DNA from: Desulfallas thermosapovorans DSM 6562
GTDB lineage: Bacteria; Bacillota; Desulfotomaculia; Desulfotomaculales; Desulfallaceae
NCBI RefSeq assembly: GCF_008124625.1
Contig: NZ_VNHM01000014.1
Coordinates: forward strand, 1-64,000
Direction of reading: 5' to 3'
DNA: 64,000 bases
Part shown: one piece after another, positions 34,271 through 42,166 of the stretch
Position numbering within the stretch: position 1 is the first letter of the stretch
Layout: each line of letters starts with the position of its first letter
The notes under the pieces: model-generated
Told to the model about the DNA's origin: nothing
What the model saw: the letters and a program-made list of their open reading frames with translations, nothing else
Database searches by the model: none
Translations under genes and position numbers: made by a program

Positions 34271-35317
34271 TTGGGGGTGGTTTTTATTGCCATCAGGTAT
34301 ACTTTCAAAAAAACTGGTGTTGGGACAGTGGACAACCTGGGAGCTCAATTACAGAAAATAATCAGGGGAGCTAAGCAGGGTAGTAATGAAACTAAATACC
34401 GGTATATTGCTGCTTCGGAAAGGTTTATTCGGTTTGTGGCCGTAAAGTTTAAACTAAAGAAATTGCAAAACATCCAGGAGAAACATTTGCAGGCATATGT
34501 GGAGGATATGAGGCAACGGGGATGTGCGGATAAATATATAAAAACTGATATAGCCGGTATCCGGTATTTACACCGGCAGATACCTCAGACCAGGTATGAA
34601 TTGTTGGACGGCAGGGTTGCCAATAAGAAGTACGGGCTGGGCAGCACTCCGGACGGGCGAGCTGATCGGGCTTGGACGGAAAGGGAGTTAACGGATATGA
34701 AGGCTTTGGCCATGCAAAGGAATAAGCCTAATATCGCCCTGGCTCTGGAGACGGCCAGGGCCACGGGGATGCGCTTGGATGAGTTCTCTAGCTTGCGCCG
34801 GGCGGAGGTTGAGGCTGCGCTAAGGACTGGTGTTTTGCATCTTACTAATACTAAGGGCGGCCGGCCAAGGGATATCCCTCTTTCCCCCAGGACTATAGAT
34901 GCTTTTAGGGCAGCCCTAAAGCTTAGTAGCCGGGGGAGTTATGTGTTTACGCTGCCTGGTATGAAGGTGCATAAGTTTAAAGAGGCGGTTAAGAGTTTTA
35001 TTTGGCGGCACCGGGGATTGTTGCAAGATCCTAACCGCAATCGTACTGCACAAAACGTGAAGCCCGGTGAATTTGCTGCCCTGGCTGTCCATGGCCTGCG
35101 GCATACTTTTGCCAGGGAGTTCCTTATTGAAAGGTTCAAGGAGAACCTTGAAATGGGCCTTGACAGGGCCAGGGCTGAAAAGGAGGCCCGGAAGGTGACT
35201 TCTATGGTGATGGGGCATAACAGGGTTTCGGTTACTTTGATTTACGCGCCGAAGGGGTTGTTGGATGGTGTTGAGCAGGGGAACTTGTGTGGTGGCCACT
35301 GCAATGGCCACCGTTGA
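34271..35317 (+). CDS. Tyrosine recombinase/integrase A
   Basis: 348 residues. The phage-integrase catalytic residues are present in order: Arg in ARATGMRLDEFSSLR, HxxR in VHGLRHTFAREF, His in MGHNRVSVTLIYAPKG and the Tyr in the same block. The N-terminal SAM-like DNA-binding domain (YIAASERFIRFVAVKF) is intact. The first possible start is a TTG at 34271. However, GGGGGTGG at 34273-34280 would better serve a start at 34286, where the codon is ATT (reading IAIRYTFKKTG), so a non-canonical start is possible. The HxxR...H...Y spacing is normal. No att-like repeat was found next to this gene. Confidence 0.85.
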   Translation: MGVVFIAIRYTFKKTGVGTVDNLGAQLQKIIRGAKQGSNETKYRYIAASERFIRFVAVKFKLKKLQNIQEKHLQAYVEDMRQRGCADKYIKTDIAGIRYLHRQIPQTRYELLDGRVANKKYGLGSTPDGRADRAWTERELTDMKALAMQRNKPNIALALETARATGMRLDEFSSLRRAEVEAALRTGVLHLTNTKGGRPRDIPLSPRTIDAFRAALKLSSRGSYVFTLPGMKVHKFKEAVKSFIWRHRGLLQDPNRNRTAQNVKPGEFAALAVHGLRHTFAREFLIERFKENLEMGLDRARAEKEARKVTSMVMGHNRVSVTLIYAPKGLLDGVEQGNLCGGHCNGHR

Positions 35318-35458
35318 TTGTTGTTTTGGATATATATAGAGGGCGGCATTATGAAAAATATGGCTAGATTTCCCACAGCTATAACATTTTATAAGTCCCT
35401 ATCATGCTATTATATGAATAGTGGGGAAAGTTTATTATTTTTCATGGAGGTGTTTTGT

Positions 35459-35638
35459 GTGCAATTTTATACTGTACAACAAGTGGCCAAAATTTTACAT
35501 GTTAAAAAAGATTATGTTTATGAGTTAATACATCAAGGAAAATTACAAGCGATAAGAATGTCAGAACGCCGAATTCGCATTTCTCATGAGAGTCTAAATG
35601 AGTTTACGCAAAATCATAAAGTCAAGAAGTTTAATTAA
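35459..35638 (+). CDS. Excisionase-like HTH protein A
   Basis: 59 residues. GTG start after GGAGGT. MerR/Xis-type helix-turn-helix: YTVQQVAKILHVKKDYVYEL, then MSERRIRISHESLNEF. Paralogous to the protein at 38433-38645 (YTVAEVSKKLRVRKSFVYEL, LSERRIRIPSTALDEF). Such small proteins act as excisionases or recombination directionality factors. It lies after integrase A. Confidence 0.75.
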   Translation: MQFYTVQQVAKILHVKKDYVYELIHQGKLQAIRMSERRIRISHESLNEFTQNHKVKKFN

Positions 35639-35655
35639 TCTTCTTGACTTTCTTT
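35619..35655. terminator. Bidirectional terminator
   Basis: AAAGTCAAGAAG and CTTCTTGACTTT make a 12-bp perfect stem flanked by T/A runs. It sits between the converging excisionase A and 326-residue genes. Confidence 0.9.
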
Positions 35656-36615
35656 ATTATCTCGACTGTCTTCACAAACCGTAACATAAAATCCACCTTC
35701 GTAATAATAGTCCCGGCTATTAATATCATCCAAAATTGATGTGCTTTCAATGTGGAAAGTTATTTTTTTATGTGGTGCTAATAATGTAACAGTGATTTCT
35801 GGTTCTGGAAAAGGTGGTAAATTAACTCTGTGTTGCATTAACCGAGGAATAAATACACATCCCCACCTTGGTTCCCAAGGTCCTGAGCAAAAATTATGTT
35901 TATAAAATTCATTCCATTTTGCCCATTGAGCTGCCGATGATGAAAACATATGTTCAATTCTATCAGTGTACAAATATATTAACAGGTCAGCATATTGGCT
36001 AAAAACATCTATAGACTTAAACCATAATTGGCCTATAGGTTTATTAGGTTCTACAGAGTAAATGTCGGGGACTGAACTAATAAATTCTGCTTCATGTATG
36101 GTTTTTCGTCGCCCCGTAGAAAAGTTTCCCCATACACGCATAAAAAACCACCAAACTGCTGAAGCGATTTCTTTGTTACATGGAGCAATTATAGTGATAT
36201 TATTATCGTTGTATTTGTCTAGATTTCCATCAGACAAAATATTTACAAGATACCATGTAAATAAAAAAGATCTCCCGGGAAGGAATGGGCCGAATAAGTA
36301 GTTATTCCATATACTTTTAAAAATAAAGTCACGTACAATACGTTGACGAACCTCTTGGGGTTCGACGGAAAAGGGAGATGGGACCGGATTAGCTATTAAC
36401 CATTCGGTTATTCTATCTGATAAAGTTATTGTTTTGCTAGAAAAAAATTTTGTTTTAATTCGAGCGTCAGGATTAGGTACTTTCTGAAATTCTTCTGCGC
36501 TGAAAAGATAGGAAGGCGCTATGCCTAGCAACTCAGCGGCATGGGCAACAGTTAGATTCGCGGCTACTCGTCTATGGCCGAGCACGAAAAATAAAGGAAT
36601 TGGCATAATATACAC
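35635..36615 (-). CDS. Unknown 326-residue protein
   Basis: No family recognised. Rich in aromatic residues (AVWWFFMRVWGNF, SIWNNYLFGPFLPGRSFLFTWY). The N-terminal HAAELLGIAPSYLFSAEEF could be a small helical DNA-binding or Arg/Ser-rich module. A C-terminal acidic stretch (CEDSRDNKESQED) ends the protein. It is transcribed opposite to most of the element and has lower GC than its neighbours, so it may be an independent insertion or a defence-type cargo gene. Its upstream region has repeated operator-like sites. Confidence 0.6.
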   Translation of the reverse strand: MYIMPIPLFFVLGHRRVAANLTVAHAAELLGIAPSYLFSAEEFQKVPNPDARIKTKFFSSKTITLSDRITEWLIANPVPSPFSVEPQEVRQRIVRDFIFKSIWNNYLFGPFLPGRSFLFTWYLVNILSDGNLDKYNDNNITIIAPCNKEIASAVWWFFMRVWGNFSTGRRKTIHEAEFISSVPDIYSVEPNKPIGQLWFKSIDVFSQYADLLIYLYTDRIEHMFSSSAAQWAKWNEFYKHNFCSGPWEPRWGCVFIPRLMQHRVNLPPFPEPEITVTLLAPHKKITFHIESTSILDDINSRDYYYEGGFYVTVCEDSRDNKESQED

Positions 36616-36702
36616 CTTTTTCTCTGCATATTTTTAAAAAATGACTAAAATTGACCAAAAATTCCCTTAGACCCTATTTGTCTATATAGAACACCCTAAT
36701 AT

Positions 36703-36745
36703 ACTATATTCTCTATACTAGAGAATATAGTATAGAGAATATAGT
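36703..36745. promoter_or_regulatory. Triple operator-like site between divergent genes
   Basis: ACTATATTCTCT at 36703-36714 is the inverse of AGAGAATATAGT, which follows twice in direct orientation (36720-36731 and 36734-36745). Three identical 12-mers in the divergent intergenic region suggest a repressor-binding cluster. The HTH protein encoded from 36836 is the natural candidate regulator (inference). Confidence 0.65.
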
Positions 36746-36835
36746 GCTTTTAAATATTCTTCATTCATTTTATATTTTTGAATTTTGTTTGTAAAGTTGT
36801 TCGGTTTAGGCGGAACGGAAGGAGGTAGCGAAGCT

Positions 36836-37384
36836 ATGCCCAGCCAAAAAATTGCACAAAACGCAAATAAAAAAGGAAAAACAAGGAAAAAGGGGGAAGC
36901 TATCAAAAAGCTAGCGGAATTCATCATTGGTGATCCTGGCATTTCGGTTAGTCAATTGGCTGGAAAAATTGGCGTAACGGCAAGTAACATAAGGACTGCA
37001 CTAAAAAAACTAAAAGAAAAACCAAATGAATATGCCGCCCTTTTGGGGATAGATGGTAATTCTATGGCTGAAGCGTTTGCAGTGAGAGATGATATTATAA
37101 AAGCTCAAAAACGTTCGAGAAAAAATAAGATAAAACGGCACCGCCCTCCTAAAGAAAGAAAATCTGCTCGCAAGTTGATCTGGCGTGGAAAAGCAAACTG
37201 GCCAGCCTCAATAACAGCAACAAAAAAGAGCCTAACAACCAGCGAGCTAATAAAAGCGTGTGCTCAGCATTATACATTTTGCCCGGATAGCCGAAAATAC
37301 GAGGGTGATCACGATGTCCTAAATAGCGGGTGCCCGGGACTGCCAAAAACAATTACCTTAAAGCAAACCCAAAACGTGCTATAA
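36836..37384 (+). CDS. HTH DNA-binding protein
   Basis: 182 residues, strongly basic. The ATG at 36836 follows AAGGAGGT. A winged-helix/HTH module (IKKLAEFIIGDPGISVSQLA, GKIGVTASNIRTALKKLKE) spans about residues 25-75. A very basic middle (KRSRKNKIKRHRPPKERKSARK) and a C-terminal part of unknown fold follow. It may regulate the operator cluster just upstream. Low GC relative to its neighbours. Confidence 0.6.
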   Translation: MPSQKIAQNANKKGKTRKKGEAIKKLAEFIIGDPGISVSQLAGKIGVTASNIRTALKKLKEKPNEYAALLGIDGNSMAEAFAVRDDIIKAQKRSRKNKIKRHRPPKERKSARKLIWRGKANWPASITATKKSLTTSELIKACAQHYTFCPDSRKYEGDHDVLNSGCPGLPKTITLKQTQNVL

Positions 37385-37409
37385 TTATACCATAAAGGGA
37401 GAGATGCCC

Positions 37410-38288
37410 GTGGCTGAGTATGACCTTATTATCAAGGCCCTGGCAGACCGGTATATGAGCCATATAGCCGCCCTGGTGCGCGGGGTGGAAGTACAAGCCG
37501 AGCATATTGAGCCTGCCGATAAAGAAACTGTGGCTGTGAAACGTACTTCAGATGTGCTGGTTAAAATAAACGAGGATGGTTACGAATACATAATGCTGGT
37601 GGAGTTTCAGGTTAGACCGGATCGGAAAATGGCCCAACGCCTGCTGGAGTACACGGCCATGCATCACCGGCGTTACGAAAAGCCGGTGTACCCCGTTGTA
37701 ATAAACTTGACCGGCAGAGGCCAGCAAGATAGCCAGTACACATTTGATTGTGTGGACATAACGGTGGTGAATTTTAACTACCGCCAGATAAATCTCCAGG
37801 ATATGCCCGGACGTGATTTTCTTTATCGGGGGCCAGTGGGCATTTTGCCGCTGGTGCCCCTCATGCGGCTGGATGACCCGCCTGAACAGGTTTTAGAGAA
37901 ATGTGCAGCGCGTTTGGAAAGTGAAGTTACAACGCAAGTTGAGAAAGAAACCCTTTACGTGGCACTTGCCGCTATGTCATCTTTAAAGTTTTCAAAGGAA
38001 TTAATTCTAGAGGTGCTGGAGGTGATTAAGTTGGAAAACCTTCCGCTGTTTGATGGTATACGTGAGGAATGGAAATCGAGAGGTAAGATAATTGGCCGAG
38101 TGGATTCTATAATGGATGCACTGGAAGAAAACACCGGTAACAGACCTGTGGAACTGGCTGAAAGGTTAAGCGTAATTGAGGAAGACTACTTGCTTAAAGA
38201 TTTGTTACGGACTGCAATTAAGGCAACAACACTGGAACAATTCGTGAAAAAGTTGAATGAAATTGAGCAAAGCATAAAAAAACAATAA
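37410..38288 (+). CDS. Rpn-family PD-(D/E)XK nuclease/putative transposase
   Basis: 292 residues. The nuclease fold is recognised by KRTSDVLVKINEDGYEYIMLVEFQ (D...ExQ pattern), then RLLEYTAMHHRRYEKPVYPVVINLTG. This fits the Rpn/PD-(D/E)XK transposase-like family (DUF4351-related), which promotes recA-independent recombination or horizontal transfer. C-terminal ~100 residues are helical. A GTG at 37410 has better RBS spacing (GGGAGAG) than the ATG at 37404. Confidence 0.8.
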   Translation: MAEYDLIIKALADRYMSHIAALVRGVEVQAEHIEPADKETVAVKRTSDVLVKINEDGYEYIMLVEFQVRPDRKMAQRLLEYTAMHHRRYEKPVYPVVINLTGRGQQDSQYTFDCVDITVVNFNYRQINLQDMPGRDFLYRGPVGILPLVPLMRLDDPPEQVLEKCAARLESEVTTQVEKETLYVALAAMSSLKFSKELILEVLEVIKLENLPLFDGIREEWKSRGKIIGRVDSIMDALEENTGNRPVELAERLSVIEEDYLLKDLLRTAIKATTLEQFVKKLNEIEQSIKKQ

Positions 38289-38303
38289 AGAACGAACTCT
38301 AAG

Positions 38304-38330
38304 CCTCCGGGTATTACCCGGGGGTTTTGC
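38304..38330 (+). terminator. Terminator after the nuclease gene
   Basis: CCTCCGGGT-ATT-ACCCGGGGG, nine pairs with one wobble, followed by TTTTG. Confidence 0.85.
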
Positions 38331-38432
38331 TTTGTTGCTAGTAAATTCTGGCCCGGACGGGGCCTTCAGGGATAGCCCCACAGTGGCAGGCTAAAGGGAG
38401 TCGCCACGAAAGAATATGAAAGGTGCGGTGAT

Positions 38433-38645
38433 ATGATGGAAATGTACACGGTTGCCGAAGTCTCGAAAAAGTTGAGGGTGCGAAAGTCCTTTGTCTATGA
38501 ACTCATCTACACAAGGCGGCTGAAGGCTCTGAAACTATCGGAACGTCGTATCCGCATACCTTCGACTGCACTGGACGAGTTTATTGAAAAATTTTCTGAA
38601 GAAGATGAAGAAGAAAAAGGAAATTACAAAGCGGCGGGGAAGTAA
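38433..38645 (+). CDS. xis: Excisionase B (MerR-like HTH)
   Basis: 70 residues. YTVAEVSKKLRVRKSFVYELI and LSERRIRIPSTALDEF give a winged-helix Xis fold. It directly precedes the integrase near the right border, the usual xis-int arrangement. Paralog of the excisionase-like protein at 35459. Confidence 0.85.
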   Translation: MMEMYTVAEVSKKLRVRKSFVYELIYTRRLKALKLSERRIRIPSTALDEFIEKFSEEDEEEKGNYKAAGK

Positions 38646-38692
38646 GACCCTGCCTGATTTTTTCCTGTTCTTTGCCGTTTAAGGAGGAGCGT

Positions 38693-39808
38693 ATGCAAAT
38701 GGCACAGGTAAAAAGGCGCGGAGTGAACAAGTATCAGATTTCAGTATACCTAGGGCGTGATGAAAATGGCAAACGCATATTCCACTATGAAACTTTCCAC
38801 GGCACCAAAACTCAGGCCCAGTACCGGGCGGCTGAACTCGAGGTTGAGATGAAACGTCGTACAGGACCCAGGAACGCAGCTATGATGGTGGATGAATACC
38901 TCCATTTCTGGCTAAAACGAATTCAAAATTCTGTTGATGAAGGGACCTACAGGACATATACATTCCACGTTAAGAGATTGAATCCTCTGGTGAAAAATCT
39001 GCCTATGTACGGGGTGACGGCTTTAGATCTTCAAGACAGGCTTTCGGGCTTATCCGGGCTGAAACCCAAAACTGTAAAAGGCATCTACGGCACCCTTAAG
39101 ACCGCTATGAGGCAAGCTGTTGCGTGGGGTATTCTTTCGATTGACCCCACAGTAGGGTTGAGGGCTCCAAGGGTGCCAAAAGCTGAAAAAAGAGTTCTGG
39201 AGGCCCGCGAGTTAGCAACACTACTTGAAGCTGCTAAGAATTATAAGCATCATGTCATAATTAGGATTATAGCAATTACCGGTATGCGCCTGGGTGAAGC
39301 GTTGGCCCTTAAATGGAAAGACGTAGACTTTGGGTCTGGAACAGTTGTTGTGCAGCGGGCAGTGAACACGCATAAACGTGAGCTAAAGCCGGAACCCAAG
39401 ACCCAGAGCAGTCGCCGGACAATACCGCTGGACGAAGAAACACTCATGTTTTTAAAGGATCTAAAAAATCAGCTACAAGAAAGGGTTGGTTCGAAGAAAA
39501 TACGTGAAGTGCTTGTTTTTTATGCTGATCACGACATAAATATTCCGGTTAGAGACAATACCGTGCGAAGAACGCTTAGAAGGGTGCTAAAATCGGCGGG
39601 GTTGCCAAATATAACTTTACATGATCTAAGGCATACGGCGGGAAGCCTCTTGGTGGCAGCTGGGTACCCATTGCCGTTGGTTTCAAGTTTTCTTGGCCAC
39701 AGTAGCCCCGCCACGACCACGGCAGTATATTCACATGCCATAGGCCGCGGCATTAATGTAACTGATGCGTTGCATGGTTGTCAGGCAGATTGTCGGGCAG
39801 ATAACTAA
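38693..39808 (+). CDS. int: Tyrosine integrase B (element integrase)
   Basis: 371 residues. The N-terminal AP2-like arm-binding domain (QVKRRGVNKYQISVYLGRDE) and SAM-like core-binding domain are followed by the catalytic core: Arg in AITGMRLGEALALKWKDVD, HxxR in LHDLRHTAGSLL, His in LGHSSPATT and Tyr in AVYSHAIG. An ATG at 38693 follows AAGGAGGA. The C-terminus lies over arm-like repeats and ends 40 bp from attR. It is the most likely recombinase for this element. Confidence 0.93.
   Translation: MQMAQVKRRGVNKYQISVYLGRDENGKRIFHYETFHGTKTQAQYRAAELEVEMKRRTGPRNAAMMVDEYLHFWLKRIQNSVDEGTYRTYTFHVKRLNPLVKNLPMYGVTALDLQDRLSGLSGLKPKTVKGIYGTLKTAMRQAVAWGILSIDPTVGLRAPRVPKAEKRVLEARELATLLEAAKNYKHHVIIRIIAITGMRLGEALALKWKDVDFGSGTVVVQRAVNTHKRELKPEPKTQSSRRTIPLDEETLMFLKDLKNQLQERVGSKKIREVLVFYADHDINIPVRDNTVRRTLRRVLKSAGLPNITLHDLRHTAGSLLVAAGYPLPLVSSFLGHSSPATTTAVYSHAIGRGINVTDALHGCQADCRADN
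39779..39802 (+). repeat. Candidate integrase arm-type sites, right end
   Basis: Two direct copies, TGTCAGGCAGAT and TGTCGGGCAGAT, located inside the last codons of int. They match the repeats at 20669-20710 near the left border. Confidence 0.6.
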
Positions 39809-39848
39809 AAATCCTTTTGTTTAGCGGCTTTCAAGTGGGTGCTGATTC

Positions 39849-39871
39849 TTCAATTCCTACTGCACCCACCA
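39849..39871 (+). repeat. attR: second copy of the tRNA-Val 3' end
   Basis: Exact 23-bp copy of 20533-20555, including the encoded CCA, without the rest of a tRNA. It is the right junction of the element. Confidence 0.92.
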
Positions 39872-39882
39872 GTAAAATCAAG

Positions 39883-39920
39883 GGTTCCGGCATCATACAA
39901 GTGGTGCCGGAACCTTTTTT
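39883..39920 (+). terminator. Terminator downstream of attR (likely original tRNA-Val terminator)
   Basis: GGTTCCGGCATCA pairs with TGGTGCCGGAACC (one wobble), followed by TTTTTT. It sits 11 nt after attR, where the ancestral tRNA terminator would be. Directly after it are two TTGGTGCCC repeats that could be arm sites for the next integrase. Confidence 0.8.
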
Positions 39921-39982
39921 GGTGCCCGATTGGTGCCCAAAGTGAATACATACTATCCTAATCGAACATAATTCTGCATAGA

Positions 39983-41098
39983 TTAATTTCCCGGGGTAAA
40001 TAATTTATCCAGTTTGGAAATGGCACTCCTTTTTAACTCTGTTGAAACGTGGCTATAAATATCCGCTGTAATTGCCAGGCGGGCATGTCCAAGGAGCTCT
40101 TGCACTACTTTAAGGCTTTCCCCTTCTTCCAAAAGCCTGGTAGCGAATGTATGGCGGAGGGAATGCGGGCTAACACCATCAATGCCGGCCTTTTTGCACA
40201 AAATATTAAACTTGCGGTTAAAGTTGCGGGGTAGTATTTGTGTGCCTTTTTTGGTGCAGAATACCGGCATTTCCGGGCAGTGGTTACCTTCACTAAGCAT
40301 ATTTTTCCGGTGTTCCTTTAGGGCAGCAATTACGGCACCAGAAAGCGGTATTATTCGGTAACCGCTTTCTGTCTTTGGCGCTTGGCGTGTTAAGCCTGAT
40401 TCTTTTGTATAGGTAACTCCTTCTCTTACCTTAAGGATGCCTCCATCAATATCAACATCTTTCCAGCACAACCCAAGCAATTCTCCGCGCCTTAACCCGG
40501 TGCCGAGAAGTACAATAAAAGCTGCGCTGAGCCGATCACCTTTTAGAGCAGCTATAAATGCGTTTTGCTCATTCAAGGTCAAGGCTCTGGTTTCTGGTTT
40601 CTTTATTGACGGGAGCACTGCTGATTTGCTAACATTTCTTATAACAAGTTGGTTTTTTACGGCCTGTTCAAGGGCACCGTGAATAACCTGGTGGATTCTA
40701 TGGACCGTGGCCGGGGATTTTCCCTCGGCTGTTTTTTTATTGTAGAGCTTCTGCAGGTGGTCAGTTTTTAATTCCTGAAGCGTCATCTTGCCAATATTGG
40801 GTATAATATGGTGGTCTATCATGGTGTTGTAGTTTTCATATGTTGTCGGCCGTAGCCGCTGTTTTTTATATTCTTGTAACCACGTTTTAAGCCAATCGCC
40901 GAGTGTGGTGCGGTTTAACTCAACGTAATTACCCCGGCTGAAATCGGCTATTAACCTCGCCATGTATTCTTCTGCTTCTGCTTTCCGTCCTTTGTACCGC
41001 CGGACTATCCTTTTCCGGTTACCGGTGGCCGGGTCTCTCCCTGCCTCAATGATTATTTTCCATTTGCCTTTGCCGTCAGGCTTTAAATGGCCAGCCAT
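39983..41098 (-). CDS. Tyrosine integrase C (second element/prophage)
   Basis: 371 residues. AP2-like N-terminus (HLKPDGKGKWKIIIEAGRDP), SAM-like domain, and core with Arg in LLGTGLRRGELLGLCWKDVD, HxxR in PHSLRHTFATRLL, His in LLGHARLAITADIYSHV with the Tyr. An ATG at 41098 follows AGGAGGTG. It points toward the attR copy of the tRNA end. It looks like the integrase of a second element or prophage that used the same tRNA site, whose far border is not visible. Confidence 0.9.
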   Translation of the reverse strand: MAGHLKPDGKGKWKIIIEAGRDPATGNRKRIVRRYKGRKAEAEEYMARLIADFSRGNYVELNRTTLGDWLKTWLQEYKKQRLRPTTYENYNTMIDHHIIPNIGKMTLQELKTDHLQKLYNKKTAEGKSPATVHRIHQVIHGALEQAVKNQLVIRNVSKSAVLPSIKKPETRALTLNEQNAFIAALKGDRLSAAFIVLLGTGLRRGELLGLCWKDVDIDGGILKVREGVTYTKESGLTRQAPKTESGYRIIPLSGAVIAALKEHRKNMLSEGNHCPEMPVFCTKKGTQILPRNFNRKFNILCKKAGIDGVSPHSLRHTFATRLLEEGESLKVVQELLGHARLAITADIYSHVSTELKRSAISKLDKLFTPGN

Positions 41099-41189
41099 AT
41101 GTTCACCTCCTGGTTAATTGTGCATTAAATACAAACTGTAGTGAACTAACATGGTAGTTAATTGTGCTATCACCCCTTTCAAAAAAAGC

Positions 41190-41218
41190 TTGAAACAAAA
41201 CATATGTTTTATTATACT
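41190..41218 (+). promoter_or_regulatory. Promoter with LexA-like palindrome for the recA remnant
   Basis: TTGAAA (41190-41195) and TATACT (41213-41218) are separated by 17 bp. The spacer holds the palindrome AAAACATATGTTTT (41197-41210). The core resembles the Gram-positive SOS box (CGAACATATGTTCG), missing its outer C/G positions. It suggests that this recA copy was SOS-controlled (inference). Confidence 0.6.
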
Positions 41219-41249
41219 ATAAACAAACAATTGTTTGGAGGGGGTTATT

Positions 41250-41515
41250 TTGACCAAGGCTAAATTGCAGGAAAACAGCAGGGAATCTGCACTGGAAAGG
41301 GCACTGGCTGAAATTGAAAAGAAATACGGAAAAGGCGCTATCATGAAACTGGGGGAAAAGGGAGCAAAAGTGGACGTTGAGGTCATCCCAAGCGGGATAC
41401 TGCCGTTGGATATTGCAGTTGGCATTGGCGGGCTTCCCCGTGGCCGGGTGATGGAAATATACGGCCCGGAGTCGTCCGGAAAAACAACCGTAGCATTGCA
41501 TGTTATTGCGGAACA
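41250..41515 (+). pseudogene. recA: RecA, truncated after the Walker A motif
   Basis: TTG start after GGAGGGGG. The N-terminus is clearly Rec[41 protein letters not shown] and [17 protein letters not shown] (Walker A). After about 88 residues the similarity stops at AE and unrelated sequence ([13 protein letters not shown]) follows. The rest of RecA, about 260 residues, is absent downstream. It is a second-copy recA on mobile DNA and non-functional in this form. Confidence 0.85.
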
Positions 41516-41533
41516 CCGGAAGAATATCACCGT

Positions 41534-42064
41534 ATGGGGAAAAACTTTCCCTTCCCTGTACCTGGTTCCTGTCTCAACCCGGAATGCCTTATTAAAGTAC
41601 CACCACAAAAACATGGTTTTTACAAACGCAATGCCATAGACGCTAATTTTAGCGGTCGAATTTTGATCCGCCGGTATTACTGCAAATACTGCGGCAAGAC
41701 CATTTCCTACCTGCCTTCCTTTTGTCTGCCATATTTTCAATACACCATTGAGACAATCCTTATGGCTTTGTGCTATATATTAGACTCCAATCACTCTCTC
41801 CGAGCCTGTTTAAAGCTTTTAAAGAACCTGGGATGGTCTTTGGCCCACCTGCAATTCTATGTGAAACGGTTTTTAAACAACCAAAACCGCATTAAAGTAG
41901 GCCTGCGCCAACTTATCCCCGGTATTATCCTGCCGCCGGACGAACAGGACAAAAGAAAAGGAGCCCAAAAAGTACTGCGCATTGTAATAACCGGATTTCC
42001 CCAAATCCAAACCTTTCAGGCAAGGTTTCATAAACAATGCAGATACTCTTTCATGGCTCCTTAG
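41534..42064 (+). CDS. DUF6431-type protein of an insertion sequence-like element
   Basis: 176 residues with a zinc-ribbon-like start ([45 protein letters not shown]). Such proteins are found scattered in Desulfotomaculum-like genomes as putative transposase accessory or IS-like genes. It begins right at the end of the recA similarity, so it most likely disrupted recA. No terminal inverted repeats were identified with confidence. The start codon is uncertain. Confidence 0.6.
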   Translation: MGKNFPFPVPGSCLNPECLIKVPPQKHGFYKRNAIDANFSGRILIRRYYCKYCGKTISYLPSFCLPYFQYTIETILMALCYILDSNHSLRACLKLLKNLGWSLAHLQFYVKRFLNNQNRIKVGLRQLIPGIILPPDEQDKRKGAQKVLRIVITGFPQIQTFQARFHKQCRYSFMAP

Positions 42065-42166
42065 ACATTATTTTAGCATATCCGTAGCCGCTTGTGCACC
42101 CTCGAAGTGCAAATGTCAATACCAACACAACTTTTGTCTGTGCTGCGGCGGGGTAAAATGTTATGA

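Larger units (their letters stand above)
20533..39871. mobile_element. Integrative mobilizable element in tRNA-Val (19.3 kb)
   Basis: The borders are the exact 23-bp repeats at the tRNA 3' end and at 39849-39871. Just inside each border are (T/A)GTCAGGCAGA-type direct repeats that look like integrase arm sites. An integrase and excisionase lie next to the right border. Inside are a replication initiator-like gene, a VirD4/TraD-like coupling ATPase and replication-relaxation proteins. No VirB4, VirB6 or other mating-pore genes are seen. This suggests an element that is mobilised by a helper rather than a self-transmissible one. Cargo includes exported stalk-domain proteins, a HicB-like antitoxin, an Rpn-type nuclease and a putative large structured RNA. 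Confidence 0.88.

Noticed and set aside
39847-39871. tRNA-like 3' end at the right border
   Set aside because: Only the last 23 bases match; the rest of a tRNA is absent, so this is attR and not a gene.
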